This document shows positions 1-11,900 of a stretch of DNA of 57,500 nt, one piece after another (the stretch's first letter is position 1; each line of letters starts with the position of its first letter). Under the pieces are notes generated by a model, which saw only the letters and a program-made list of their open reading frames with translations, ran no database searches and had not been told where the DNA came from. Source of the stretch: Cyclospora cayetanensis (lineage: Eukaryota; Apicomplexa; Conoidasida; Eucoccidiorida; Eimeriidae); contig NW_020312039.1 of the NCBI RefSeq assembly GCF_002999335.1, positions 22,501 to 80,000 of the forward strand, given 5' to 3'. A program made the translations under genes and the position numbers.

Positions 1-3000
1 CCGGCTTGCGAGACATCAGCAGCATTTCACGCGCCGACGCAATCCGCAGAGCTCCGCTGCGGGTCCTCGTGTTGCGATCCGCAGCCGCAGCTGCCTTCTT
101 GCCTCGGCTGGCGAAAAACTCCGCTGCTGCTGCAGCGTCCTTCATCCCCTCGCCGCCTTCTGCAAGAGACTCCTGGGGCTGAGCTTCTGCAGTCTCTTCC
201 CCCGCTGCCTCAGGCCTTAAAGCGCCACACTCAGTGCCTCCCCTCAACAAGTGGCGCTGCTGGTTTTGCTGCGGAGGCTCGTCTTGCGCGGCAGCCTCAT
301 CCTCCGCTGGACGCACATGCTGCGCTGCAGCGTCTCCCTCCGCCTTCTCTCCCGTCACCATGATAGCCTCCTGCTTTTCCAGACCGCCGTCCTCCTCATC
401 CAATGCGCCTTGCAACAAACCTACTTCCTGCTCGACCTTCTGAGCAGAAGCGACTTCTGCTGCAGGGCAAACCGCTTCTGCAGCCGCCGCTGCTCGTGCA
501 GCAGCAGCCTCCTCTTCAAGCTGCAGTCGATGTCGCTGCCGCTGCTGCTGCACTTCAGCAGACACCCCAAATATGCAATTCGGACTAGGGGACTCGAGGA
601 GCAGCTTAAGAGCATCCCGAACCCACAATCGCAAGAGGCACATACGTTGCTGCAACGCCTCCCGTTCCTGCAGCAATACGTGCTGTACCGGAAGTGCTGC
701 TGCTTCTCGCAGCAAGCGCCGAACCTGCAACGCCATCAATCGCAGTATTCATGACATGTATTCATAACATAACATAAAATATATATAGCAATCCAAGCCC
801 ACACAGGTACCTTGCAGGTACCTTGCCAGCCAGACCATGGCATGGCGCAAGAAGGCCATGATCCGCATGCCCCCGTGTGTAGCAGCAGCAACAGAAGAAG
901 CAACAACAGAAGAAAAGGCAGCAGCAGAAGAAAAAGCAGCAACAGAAGAAAAGGCAGCAGCAGAAGAAAAAGCAGCGACAGAAGGAGCAACAACAGAAGA
1001 AAAGGCAGCAGCAGAAGAAAAAGCAGCAACATAAAAAGCAACAGCAGAAGAAAAGGCAGCAACAGAAGAAAAAGCAGCAACAGAAGAAAAGGCAGCAACA
1101 GAAGAAGCAACAACAGAAGAAAAGGCAGCAACAGGAGAAAAGGCAGCGACAGAAGAAGCAACAACAGAAGAAAAGGCAGCAATAGAAGAAGCAGAAACAG
1201 AAAAAGCATCAACAGAAAAAGCAACAACAGAAGAAAAGGCAGCAACAGAAGAAAAAGCAGCAACAGAAGAAAAGGCAGCAACAGGAGAAAAGGCAGCAAC
1301 AGAAGAAAAGGCAGCAACAGAAGAAGCAACAACAGAAGAAAAGGCAGCAACAGAAGAAAAGGCAGCAACAGAAGAAGCAACAGGAGAAAAGGCAGCGACA
1401 GAAGGAGCAACAACAGAAGAAAAGGCAGCAACAGAAGAAAAGGCAGCAACAGAAGAAAAGGCAGCAACAGGAGAAAAGGCAGCAACAGAAGAAAAGGCAG
1501 CAACAGGAGAAAAGGCAGCAGCAGAAGAAAAAGCAGCGACAGAAGAAGCAACAACAGAAGAAAAGGCAGCAATAGAAGAAGCAGAAACAGAAAAAGCAGC
1601 AACAGAAGAAAAGGCAGCGACAGAAGAAGCAGCAGCTCAAGAAGCAGCAGCAGAAGAAAAAGCAGCAGCAGGAGAAAAGGCAGCAGCAGGAGAAAAAGCA
1701 GCAACAGAAGAAAAGGCAGCAACAGAAGAAAAGGCAGCAACAGAAGAAAAGGCAGCAACAGAAAAAGCAACAACGGAAGAAAAGGCAGCAACAGAAGAAA
1801 AGGCAGCAACAGAAAAAGCAGCAACAGAAGAAAAAGCAGCAACAGAAGAAGCAGCAGCAGCAGAAGAAGAAGCAGCAACAGAAGAAAAAGCAGCAACAGA
1901 AGAAAAGGCAGCAACAGAAGAAAGAGCAGCAACAGAAGAAAAAGCAACAACAGAAGAAAAAGCAGCAACAGAAGAAAAGGCAGCAATAGAAAAAGCAGCA
2001 ACAGAAGAAAAGGCAGCAACAGAAGAAGCAACAACAGAAAAAGCAGAAACAGAAAAAGCAGCAACAGAAAAAGCAACAACAGAAGAAAAGGCAGCAACAG
2101 AAAATGCAACAGCAGAAGAAAAAGCAGCGACAGAAGAAGCAACAACAGAAGAAAAGGCAGCAATAGAAGAAGCAGAAACAGAAAAAGCAGCAACAGAAGA
2201 AAAGGCAGCGACAGAAGGAGCAGCAGCTCAAGAAGCAGCAACAGAAGAAAAGGCAGCACCAGAAGAAAAGGCAGCGACAGAAGGAGCAGCAGCTCAAGAA
2301 GCAGCAACAGAAAAGGCAGCAGCAGAAGAAAAGGCAGCAACAGAAGAAAAGGCAGCAACAGAAGAAAAGGCAGCGACAGAAGAAAAAGCAACAACAGAAG
2401 AAAAAGCAGCAACAGAAAAAGCAACAACAGAAGAAAAGGCAGCACCAGAAGAAAAGGCAGCAGCAGAAGAAAAGGCAGCAACAGAAAAAGCAACAACGGA
2501 AGAAAAGGCAGCAACAGAAGAAAAGGCAGCAAGAGAAGAAAGAGCAGCAACAGAAGAAAAGGCAGCGAAAGAAGCAGCAACAGAAGAAAAGGCAGCAGCA
2601 GAAGAAAAGGCAGCAGCATACCCTTGTCACGGCAGGAAGGGAGACCTTGGACGCTGTCAGAGAGAAGAGTTGAGCTACTCGCGTTCTGCTGAGCCTCACG
2701 AAGTCTTGGAGAGTTGCAGCAGCGCCGCCTCCCCTGGCTGTACACCCCACACAGGCCCAAGGACCAGCGCACTTTGGGGGAGGAGGCAGCAGCAACAGAC
2801 TGCCGTTGCTGTTGGTAGGGGTGCCAGTGGCAGCAGCAGCAGCAGCTGCTGCTGCAGCTGCAGCTGCACTGTCTCCCTCGGACGGCTGCTGCTTGCTGGC
2901 TAGCTGCCAGACGCATGCCAGGTGGAAGCGCCTACTGCAGCAAGAGCAGCGGATCCATTCCCCGAGACCATCTTCGTCATCGGGCAGAAGCTGCTGCTGC

Positions 3001-4270
3001 GTGTAAGGCTCTTCAGCAGCAGCGGCTGCTGCTGCGTCTACTGCAGCAAGGTCCTCGACCTTGAGGCCCAACGCTGCGCGCAGCTGCTGCCGTCGGTTGT
3101 AGTGCTGTCTGTACACCAGACAGGGGTGCTGCGGCGCGTCTTGCTGCTGCAGCGGCTTGCTGCACAGGAGGCAGACGTCTGCCGGCTCTGCATGCAGGCG
3201 CAGCGCAGCTTCTTGCAGGTGCACGAAGGCGCGCTGAATCGGACTGAGACACAGGGGGGGGTCAGACGCAACAAACCACTCATCGAGACCCTCCCCCTCC
3301 GCTTGCTGCTGCAGCTGCTGCGGCTGCTGCAGCTGCTGCGAGTTCGTGAGAGGCTCGGCAGCAGCGCCTGCCGCCAGAGCCTGCTGCTCCCCGCGATCCG
3401 GAGCGCTCAGGCACGACGAGACATCGGGAGTCAGCAGCAAGTGCGACCGCAGCAGTCCCCTCGACACGGGAACCATCGGATCAGCTGCTGCGTTGAGGCG
3501 GGTCCACGGACGACGGTAGCTATCCTGCATTTGCAGCACACACCAGCATGGCTCCTAACAAGCGCGCGTGAAGGAGGAAAGGGAGACGGAGTGGGAGACG
3601 GCCGCAAGCCATGCCTCCCACGGCGGGGCGTGCGAGTTTCCGGCTGGAAGCTCGGAAAAAAAGCCGAGCGCGCTCTCTGTGTCGCCTTACCCTTGGGAGA
3701 AAGCAGATCGCTTCCCTCGCGCGGACAGCCCAATCCACCGCATGCAGAAGCAGCGCAGCGATGCGCCCCTTCAGAGGCACCTGCAGGGGGAGACCGTCTA
3801 GAGCCTCCAGGAGACGGAGGAGAGACAAGAGTGACACTTGCGGCAGGGGGGTCCTCAGAGTCTCCTCGAGCAGCGCGCTGCGATCGGGAGGCAGCCTCCG
3901 CCTCAAGGCTTCCGGCAGGAGCACCTCCTTCTCCTCCTCCTGTTGCTGCAGCTGCATGACGTCCTCGTTCTCGTAGAAGTCGAAATCCAGCAGAGATCGC
4001 CGGTACAGCCACACGGTCGCTGCCGAGACATTCGAGACCCCTCCCCCCTCGCCAATGCTGCTGGTGCTCTCGACCGTGTGACGAGATATGTGCTGCATGC
4101 ACCGCATGCTGCTGCCTGCTGCATCGTCGCGCAGTACAGGCGCAGCCATTGATTGCAGCCCTTGCAGCAGGCGGAGCACTTCCTCCTCCTCTTCGGCAGT
4201 AACTCCCCTCCTCGCCACACACTCCCCATCCACTGCCACGAGAGACTCCCCCTTGCAGACACGTGCCCCC

Positions 4271-4309
<39 letters not shown>

Positions 4310-5959
4310 AGCGCCTGATCACTAAGGCCAAACGCGCATGCAGGAACTTCCCAGTCTTCAAGCCCGACGCTCCAAGGGACGCCTTGCCATATCGCAGTGT
4401 CTGCCCCCGCCAGTTCTACTGAACGCTGGCAGTGCTGCTGCTGCTGCTGGAGCTGCTGGGGAGTCTCGCACTCCTGAACTCCTTCTATCTCCGCATTCGA
4501 ACCGACTGCTGCTGTTGCACCCTCTGGAAGGTGTACTGGTGTAAGCTCGCCTGTGGGGGAGCCCGCCTCCATCACGTGCACTTCTTGCAGCTGCGGCAGC
4601 TGCTGATGCTGATGCTCATGCTGATGCTCATGCTGCTGCTGATGATGCTGCTGCTGATGATGCTCATGCAGCTGCTGCTGATGCTGATGATGCTCATGCT
4701 GCTGCTGCTTGCCCACGTTAGGACGCTTTCCAGTTTGCAGCTGTTGCACTTCTTTCTGAATGAGGAGCTTTCGTCCGCGCTGAGGGTCGAAGAGGCCTTG
4801 CAAGACTTCTTCGACTTCGCTCTCGGTGTCAAAGAACCCCTCCGCCACGGCACTCCCCAGCTCGAGTTGCTTCTCCTTCTCCTCCCCAGGAAGCGGAGAA
4901 GGAGAGGGAGAAGCAGCATCTCCATGAGACTCCTTCAAGCGCTCCAGGAAGCGCTCCCTGCTGTCGCGTTGTTGGTGCTGCAGGAGCTGCTGCTGCTCGA
5001 TTTCCTTTTGTTTCTCGAGAACTTTCATGACGCCTTCTTTCGAGCAGAGACCTATGGCAGGAACGCATCTGTACGGATTCTGGTAGGCGGGGGCTTTGCT
5101 GCTGCAGCAGATTTGCATGCGGCGACGGAGGGGCAGCGCGAGACTGCCGTAGGCGCTTGGAACGCGTTGCTGCTGCGCATGCAGCAGCAGCTGGTGCTGC
5201 TTCTCCATGTCTCCTGCGGCAGCAGCAGCAGCAGCGGCAGCCTGATCTCGTTCTGCAGCCTTCCGCTGCTGCCGCATGAGTTCTTCCTCGCGCTCGAGGA
5301 ACGGATACTGCTGCCTGAGCCACCAGCTGATCAGCAGCTCAACGACGATTAGGGCCTGTAACACAACCGTTTCGCCGTGGAGGAAGCTTCCAAAAGACGA
5401 AGAGCTGGAGCGAAGCAGCAAAAGGAGGCCTTCGCGGAGGGTGGGCAAAGGCACTCCCGATGCGCGCAACATTTCCTTCGAGGAGAAGCAGCGCACACGC
5501 CTGCCATCCCCTATTCGAGGGGTTACGTTTCGACAGGGGAAGTTGGGAGTCTGTTTTGCCCGTCTTCCCACATGCGGAGGAGCTGCTGACACGGCAGCCG
5601 CAGCAGCTGCCATGTGCTGCTGCTGCTGCTGCTGCTGCTGTTGCTGCTGTTGGGGCACTGCGAGTTGCTGGCCTTCTTCCCGAGCGAAAGACGCCACGCT
5701 GCAGTCTGCCATCGAGGCTTCTTCTTGCATCTGCGGGGGGTGCAGCTCGCTAGGGGTGAGTTCGGAGGAGTTCTCCGCGTACTTGGCCCTCTTCGAATAG
5801 CCAGCGGCTGCGGCGGCAGCTGCAGGCGACTGCTGCTGCCGCGTGGCTGCCCTTTTCACGCCTCCCCCCGTCGGGTGTATTGACGGCACCTGCTGCTGGG
5901 GCCCTGCAACAGCAGCGCTCGGTGCGAGGCTGTCCACCCCATACGCCTGCTGCTGTGGC

Positions 5960-5993
<34 letters not shown>

Positions 5994-8900
5994 CACCCCC
6001 GCATTGCCGCTTTACGCCAGAGGCTGCTCGTGCTTTACAGGGTGGGCCGACAGCCTTCGCGATCCAGAGGCCTTGTACCGACTGCAAGAATCGTAAAAAG
6101 AACCAAAGAAAGGCAGCAGCTGCTCCACTACTCCCTAAGAGTTGGAGGAAGAAAAGCAGGAGCAGAAGCAGCTGCAGCTGCAGCCTCACACAGCCCCCGT
6201 GCCGTCAGGAGGGTCGTCGGAAGGCGCTTTATCTGGATCGCGTTCCTCATGCCATGGCCGACAGAAGAGGCAGCAGAAGAAAAGGAAGGAGACAGAAGCG
6301 GGAAGGAAGGACGAAAGGAGAGAGTGCCGCATGAAGAGCAACAGGCAAAACAAAGGGGGTACATACACCACCCCAAGGGCTTACTGCATGGTCTCCCCTG
6401 CGTTTAGCCTTGGATTCGATGAGACGCAGCAACAAGGGATGCAGCGAACGGATGTCAGACACCGGCCAGCTGATCTTGCCGCCAGTTAGCTGCCTGATAC
6501 AGCGCACGCATGCACAGCGCAGCAGGGGAACCCGCACGCCAGCTCCAGGCTTCATTTGGCTGCAGCTGTGTGTGCAGCAAAAGGACAGCGTCAAGAAACG
6601 TGCCCTTGCTTTCCTTACGGCAATGGCTACTGCGCAAGCGAAAACAACTGCATCACGAGGAGAAAGCGCCAGAGCAGCACCCTCCAGCAGGCAGGAGGAC
6701 CCTCTCTCTCTAACGGCAGCGACACAGCAGCAGCCAAGACAGACTTGTAATGCAGAGCGTATGCCGTCAGGAGGTGGAAGGCATAGCCAGGAGGTTCGCC
6801 TTCCAGCCACACGCGATGGAAGTCTCTGTCGCTGCTATCCGCATGATTCGCAGGAGACACTCCTGCACGCAGCGTGGAGGCGCCCCCCCCCTCAGTCGGT
6901 TGCGCTTCATCCTCAAGTGCAGTACTTGGCGCCGTTTGCTGTTGCTCCTGCATCTGCTGCTCATCATCGTGTATGCGAGACTCCTGCATCTGCTGCTCTT
7001 CCTCCAAGCGCTTCCTCTCTGAGGCAGCTGCCACATCCAGCAATACGTCGAGTCGTGCGCTGAGACACAGCAGCGCCTCTACGGTGAGACCCTTCGTGAC
7101 TGCATACAACAAAAGCCGCTGCAGCTCCTCTGTCAGCTGAGGTAGCATCAGCAACACACACTTCACGATAAAAGAGGGACCAAGAGGAGGGTGATGCTGC
7201 TGTAACGCCGCTTCGCGCTCCTTAACCCATGCCTTCCGTGCCTCTGCTGCAGCTGCAGCTGCATCAGCAGCTGCTGTCGCATCTGTTGTTGTTGTTTTTG
7301 TTGCAGTTGCTGCAGAGTCAATAATGCAATTAATTGGCAGGCTGCCCTGTGCAGCCTCTACGTCATGTGGGGAAGAGGCAATTAGCTGCTGGTTTGACTG
7401 CTGCACGGAAGCAAGCAGCCGCAGGTGTTTTTCTTCTTCTTCCTCTTCCTCTCTTTCCTCTTCTTCTTCCTCTCTTTCCTCCTGAGAGCCGTCTTGCGCG
7501 TCGTTTGCGTCTATTGCCGGGAGAGCAGCAGTCGCAGTTGGCGCGCAGATGCAGCAACGAGCCGCTTCCGCCACGATCTCTTCCTGGGGATGCCTCTGCA
7601 TGCGGCACAAGTCCTCTAGCAGGGGTTGCTGAGCGTCTCGAATGACTGGAAGACGCATGGCTCGGTACTGCTGTAGCCATTGCTGCGTGCTGCAAACGAG
7701 GGATTTCAATCGCAAGTAGGTAGGACCATCCACCAGCTCTACAGGCAAGCCAACTACCGGCTCTGCAGCGTTGCAGCCTTCACTGCGCTGAAGCTCCGAC
7801 AGCAGCTGCAGCACAGAAAGACCAGTGAACGGCTTCTCCTCATCGCCGCTGCTCGCCACAGCCTCGTGCTGCTTCTGCTGCTGCAAAAGGAAGGAGGCAC
7901 CTGCGGAGCCGTCCAGAGGATGCAACTCCTGCAACATGAGCGTCTCTTCCTCGTCCTCGCTCAGCTCCTCCGCCCCCAGCGCCCATCCAAAGGGGTCGCG
8001 CGCAGTAACTACACCTCCTGCGGCAGTCTCCGAAGATCCATACTCGCCAGCTGCTGCCTCCGCCCCGGCTGTCTCGGCGGCTTCCCCCGGAGTGTCGACA
8101 TCCATCGCGTGCTGCTGCTCCTGCAGGGAGTGAAGAAACTGCGACTCCGGCTGCATGTACTCCTGCTGCTGCTGCCCCTGCTGCTGCTGCTCACCGGGAG
8201 ATGCATTCGCAGCAGCAGCAGCAGCCTCTGCTGCCTCCTCTGTCTTCGCAGAACGTCGAGTTGTTACTGCCGCCATCACCTCCCCATGGAGCCTAGGACG
8301 GCGGGGAGCACGCGTGCTACGTCGAGTAGGCGCTAACGGCCTGTGTTGCTGCTGTTGTTGCTGCTGTTGCTGCTGCTGTTGCTGCAGTTGTTGTTGCTGC
8401 TGTTGCTGCTGGTGCTCCGGCTGTTCTTCGTCCTCATGATCGAGTTGCTGCCTCCTACGCGTTCGCACAGGGGAAGCCCTCACAGGCGGAGGTTCCTCAG
8501 GAATTTGAGGCTGGGGAGGCATCAGCAGCTGCTGCAGACGAATCTGCAGCTCCAGCAATTGCTGTTGGGCTATTGTTGCTGGAGAGACCACCACTTGCTG
8601 CTGTTGTTGCTGTTGTTGTTGTTCTTGCGAGAGCCTATGTTCGTCCTCACCCTCGGCCCCCTCCTGCGCTTCTTCGGTCGCAGGAACGTCGGAAGGGAGG
8701 GAGAGAGCCTTCAAATTACCGCCAGATTCTCGCACATGCAGCCGTCGCGTCTCGATCTGCTCCCACACAGCCAGAAAAGCCCCAAGTCGCATGCATGCAG
8801 ATTGAGCGCAAAAGAGAGAGCCTCCGCTGCGGCCGAGGGCGTACAATGAAACCTTGGCATTCGAAAGGCGAATGCGCATCTACAAAGAAAGGTCTGCAAT

Positions 8901-11900
8901 TGTAGAAGGGGCAGTGCATCCGCGCATGCAGATGTGCATGTGGGGAAGCAAGGGGAGAAGACTTTGAAGGGGGTAGAAAAGGGGGGAGGAAACCTGGGTG
9001 CAAAAAAATATGCATGCGGCAACTCTGAAGCGCATTTCCAACCGACCTGCTGGAGAAGCTGTTCGGCCTGGGCAAGAGAATGGCGTGGACAGCGAAGAAG
9101 CGACAGCATGCGGTGATTGTATACGCGTAGCAGCACCTGGGAAGAAGCAATAGCAGCGCATGCGTGGAGCTACCGCGTCTCAAGAGGGTCCGCGAGCAGC
9201 ACTTGGGGGCTTTCCTTCCGCCCACGATTCACCGCGCCTCGCAGTAGAGATTTGGGCGAGACATCTGAGAAAAACGCAGGCTTCTCACCTCAACTTTGAG
9301 CAGACGTCTCTCCTTAATGTGGATGCGGCCCACAGCGCAGGCAGCAGCAAGCCGTCTCAGCCGCTGCGTCGTTTTCCAGAGAAGCGCATTGGCTGCATCG
9401 GGGGAGAGCAGTTGCAGCGCGGAGATTCGCTTTTCCTGCTCTTTCTGGAGAGCCTTCAGCCTCTGGAGACGGATCTCTTCTGACTCTTGCGCGTCTGTCC
9501 TCCCCCCCCCCCCTTCCGCGGCACTCGCTGCTGCTGCAGCTGCTGCTGCCTGCTGTTGCTGCTGCCGAAAGAGAAAAAGGACGTGAGGCTCCGAGATCGC
9601 AGTGCCAAAGTCGGAATGAGGATCGACTCCCGCAGCAACTCCAAAGAGACAAGCCGCGCGTTCTCTGTACGACTGCTGGAGCGCTCTAGCGCAGCGTTGC
9701 CTTAGGCGCTGAGCTTTTCTGACGTGCTGCTGCAGTTCAGCGAACGGCAGGAGAGACTGCCCCAGCCCAAAGGGCTTCCGAGTCAGTCGCTCCGCATCCA
9801 ACAAAGGCACATAAGCTCTAACGGCAGGAATCTGCTGCTGCGGGAAGGTGCTTGCTGCACTGGCCGCTGCAGCGCGAGGGAGGATCATCAGAGGCATCGA
9901 GCTCTCCTGCAGCATCTCCGTAATGACTGCAGCAGCTGCGCTTGCATTCTGGCAGCGAACTACGACACGCAATTCCAGGAGATGCTGGTAGACAATGCAC
10001 CAGTCCGCACTTTCGCGCAGCTGCCGTTGCAGCTCCTCTAGACCCTCCGGCTTTATGCGCAGACTGAGCCCTCGTTCCACGTGCTGTTGCCACTGGCGCA
10101 GCGATCCCCCGACGGCGTGCAGCTGCGCAGTTTGCGCGATCCACGCGGCGACAGCGCTGCATGCCTCCTTGAGGTGGGTGTAGCAAGGCAAGTCTGGAGT
10201 GTCGATCGGCAGCTGCAACAGCTGCTGCTGCTCCTCCACGAAGCGCTGAAGCTCTGCGCGAGGGGTGTCCTCTGCCTCGAGGTGCTGCGCAGAAGCCGTC
10301 TCGAGATCTTGCAGCTGCCGCAGCCGTTCCTCCGTTGCACCCAAGCAGCTAATGTACACGCTGCAGCTGCTAGCCTTGCGCTGCAACTCGCGCAGCTGCG
10401 TGAGAGACGCGGCCGTGTCTGGATTGCCCAGCGCAGCCGCCAGCTGCCCCTCCACTTCCTGCTGCTGCTGCAGAGCTTGCGCGATATCCTGACGCACCGA
10501 CGAAAGATCTACGGGCAAGTCTTCAGCCTCCAGCAACAGCTGCTGCCACTCCGCAGCTCGAGGACGTGGCACTGCCTCGCGCAGCCTGCAAAGAGGCAGC
10601 AAAGAAGCTCACTCGAGAAAGAAACAGCGCATTGCAACCCACCCGAGCAGGAAGAAAACAACCGTTCGGCGACAGATACATGCGCCGTTCGTTCTAGACG
10701 CGAAAAAACTCTACCAGCAGCCCCTACAGGCACAGCCAGCAGCAGCAGACGCCACCCCAAGAGTCAATACACCAGAAACGGCTCATCACGCACTGCTGGG
10801 CCTTGCGTTGCCAGTCCGTCGCGATGCCACTCAGCGCTTTTAAAAAAGCCAACTCGGGCAGTGAAATCAGCTGCTTCCACTGCTGCTGCTGCCTGCTCAG
10901 ACTGCTCTCCCCCTGCTGCCGTGAAGGATCCATCATATCTCCTTGCTGCAGGGGGATCGCCTCCTCAGAGCGAAGTTCACCTCGGTCAGCACTTTTATGA
11001 GTTGCGGCAATCACGCCGCTCGACGCAACGGCAAACGCATTCGATTCACCCACCAAAACACCCTCCCCAGCAGCTGCTTGCTTCTCGTTTGCCGCTGTAG
11101 CTGCCGCCTCCACCTGGAGCGCTGCCTGGCACTTCAGATCTCGATTTCTCGATCGTGGCGGCTTGCTAACTGTAGCGGCCTCGCGGGCAATCAGCACGGA
11201 AACAGGGGTTTCCGTGTCTATCCACCCAGAGACTGCGAACAAACACACACCACAACAGAAACGAAAACTCCCCGTCAAAGGTGCCTCAAGACACCTTGCG
11301 AAAAAAAACACCGAAAAATGCAGCAGCAAGCGATAAGCGGCAGAAAAGCAGCTGCGCGTGAAATGAACCACTTCCCCTTCCCCCTTTCTCCCCATCCAAA
11401 AGGACTCTCTGTCTCTCTCTCTCTCTCTATATATATATACATATTTGCGCAGCAGCAGAGGATGCGAAGTGGCAATAACACGGCAGCATCACGTGTAAAG
11501 AACGGAGAGTTAGCTTACAATTTTGTAGCTGCGGAGCAGCGAGGAGCTCCTCCACTTGAGCGTCATTTGCGGGAGGCCTCAATCTGGCAACTCGACTCCT
11601 CCATAAGGCATACAGCAGCAGCTGCTCAAGGCGGTTTTCAAGATCCTCACAGCAGCAAACCGAGTCGCTTTCTAGCAGGAGCAGTGCAGCAAGTCGCACA
11701 GTGTTTGCGCTGCACGGCAATAGAGGCCGCAGCGCTTTCCCAAGAGAATCTCCTGCTCCTGCTCCTGCTCCAGCGGCAGCAGCCACGGCGCCTGTACTTC
11801 CCTGAGAGCATGCTGCACTGCCGACAGTCGTCTCTGCACCCTCTCCAAGCGGCGCAGTCTTGAACTCCGCTCCCTGTTGAAGAGCAGCTTCTCCCCCCCC

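Noticed and set aside
736..2916. Minus-strand 726-codon Leu/Phe-rich frame, and plus-strand 626-codon Lys/Arg/Ser frame at 812-2692
   Set aside because: Both are translations of the 3n minisatellite. The flanking real exons use a different frame and splice across the array.
3490..4222. Pro/Arg/Ala-rich frames opposite exons 6081-3691 and 3524-2622
   Set aside because: GC-rich shadow frames; the minus-strand exon frame carries the PLU-1 and PHD motifs and fits the splice phases.
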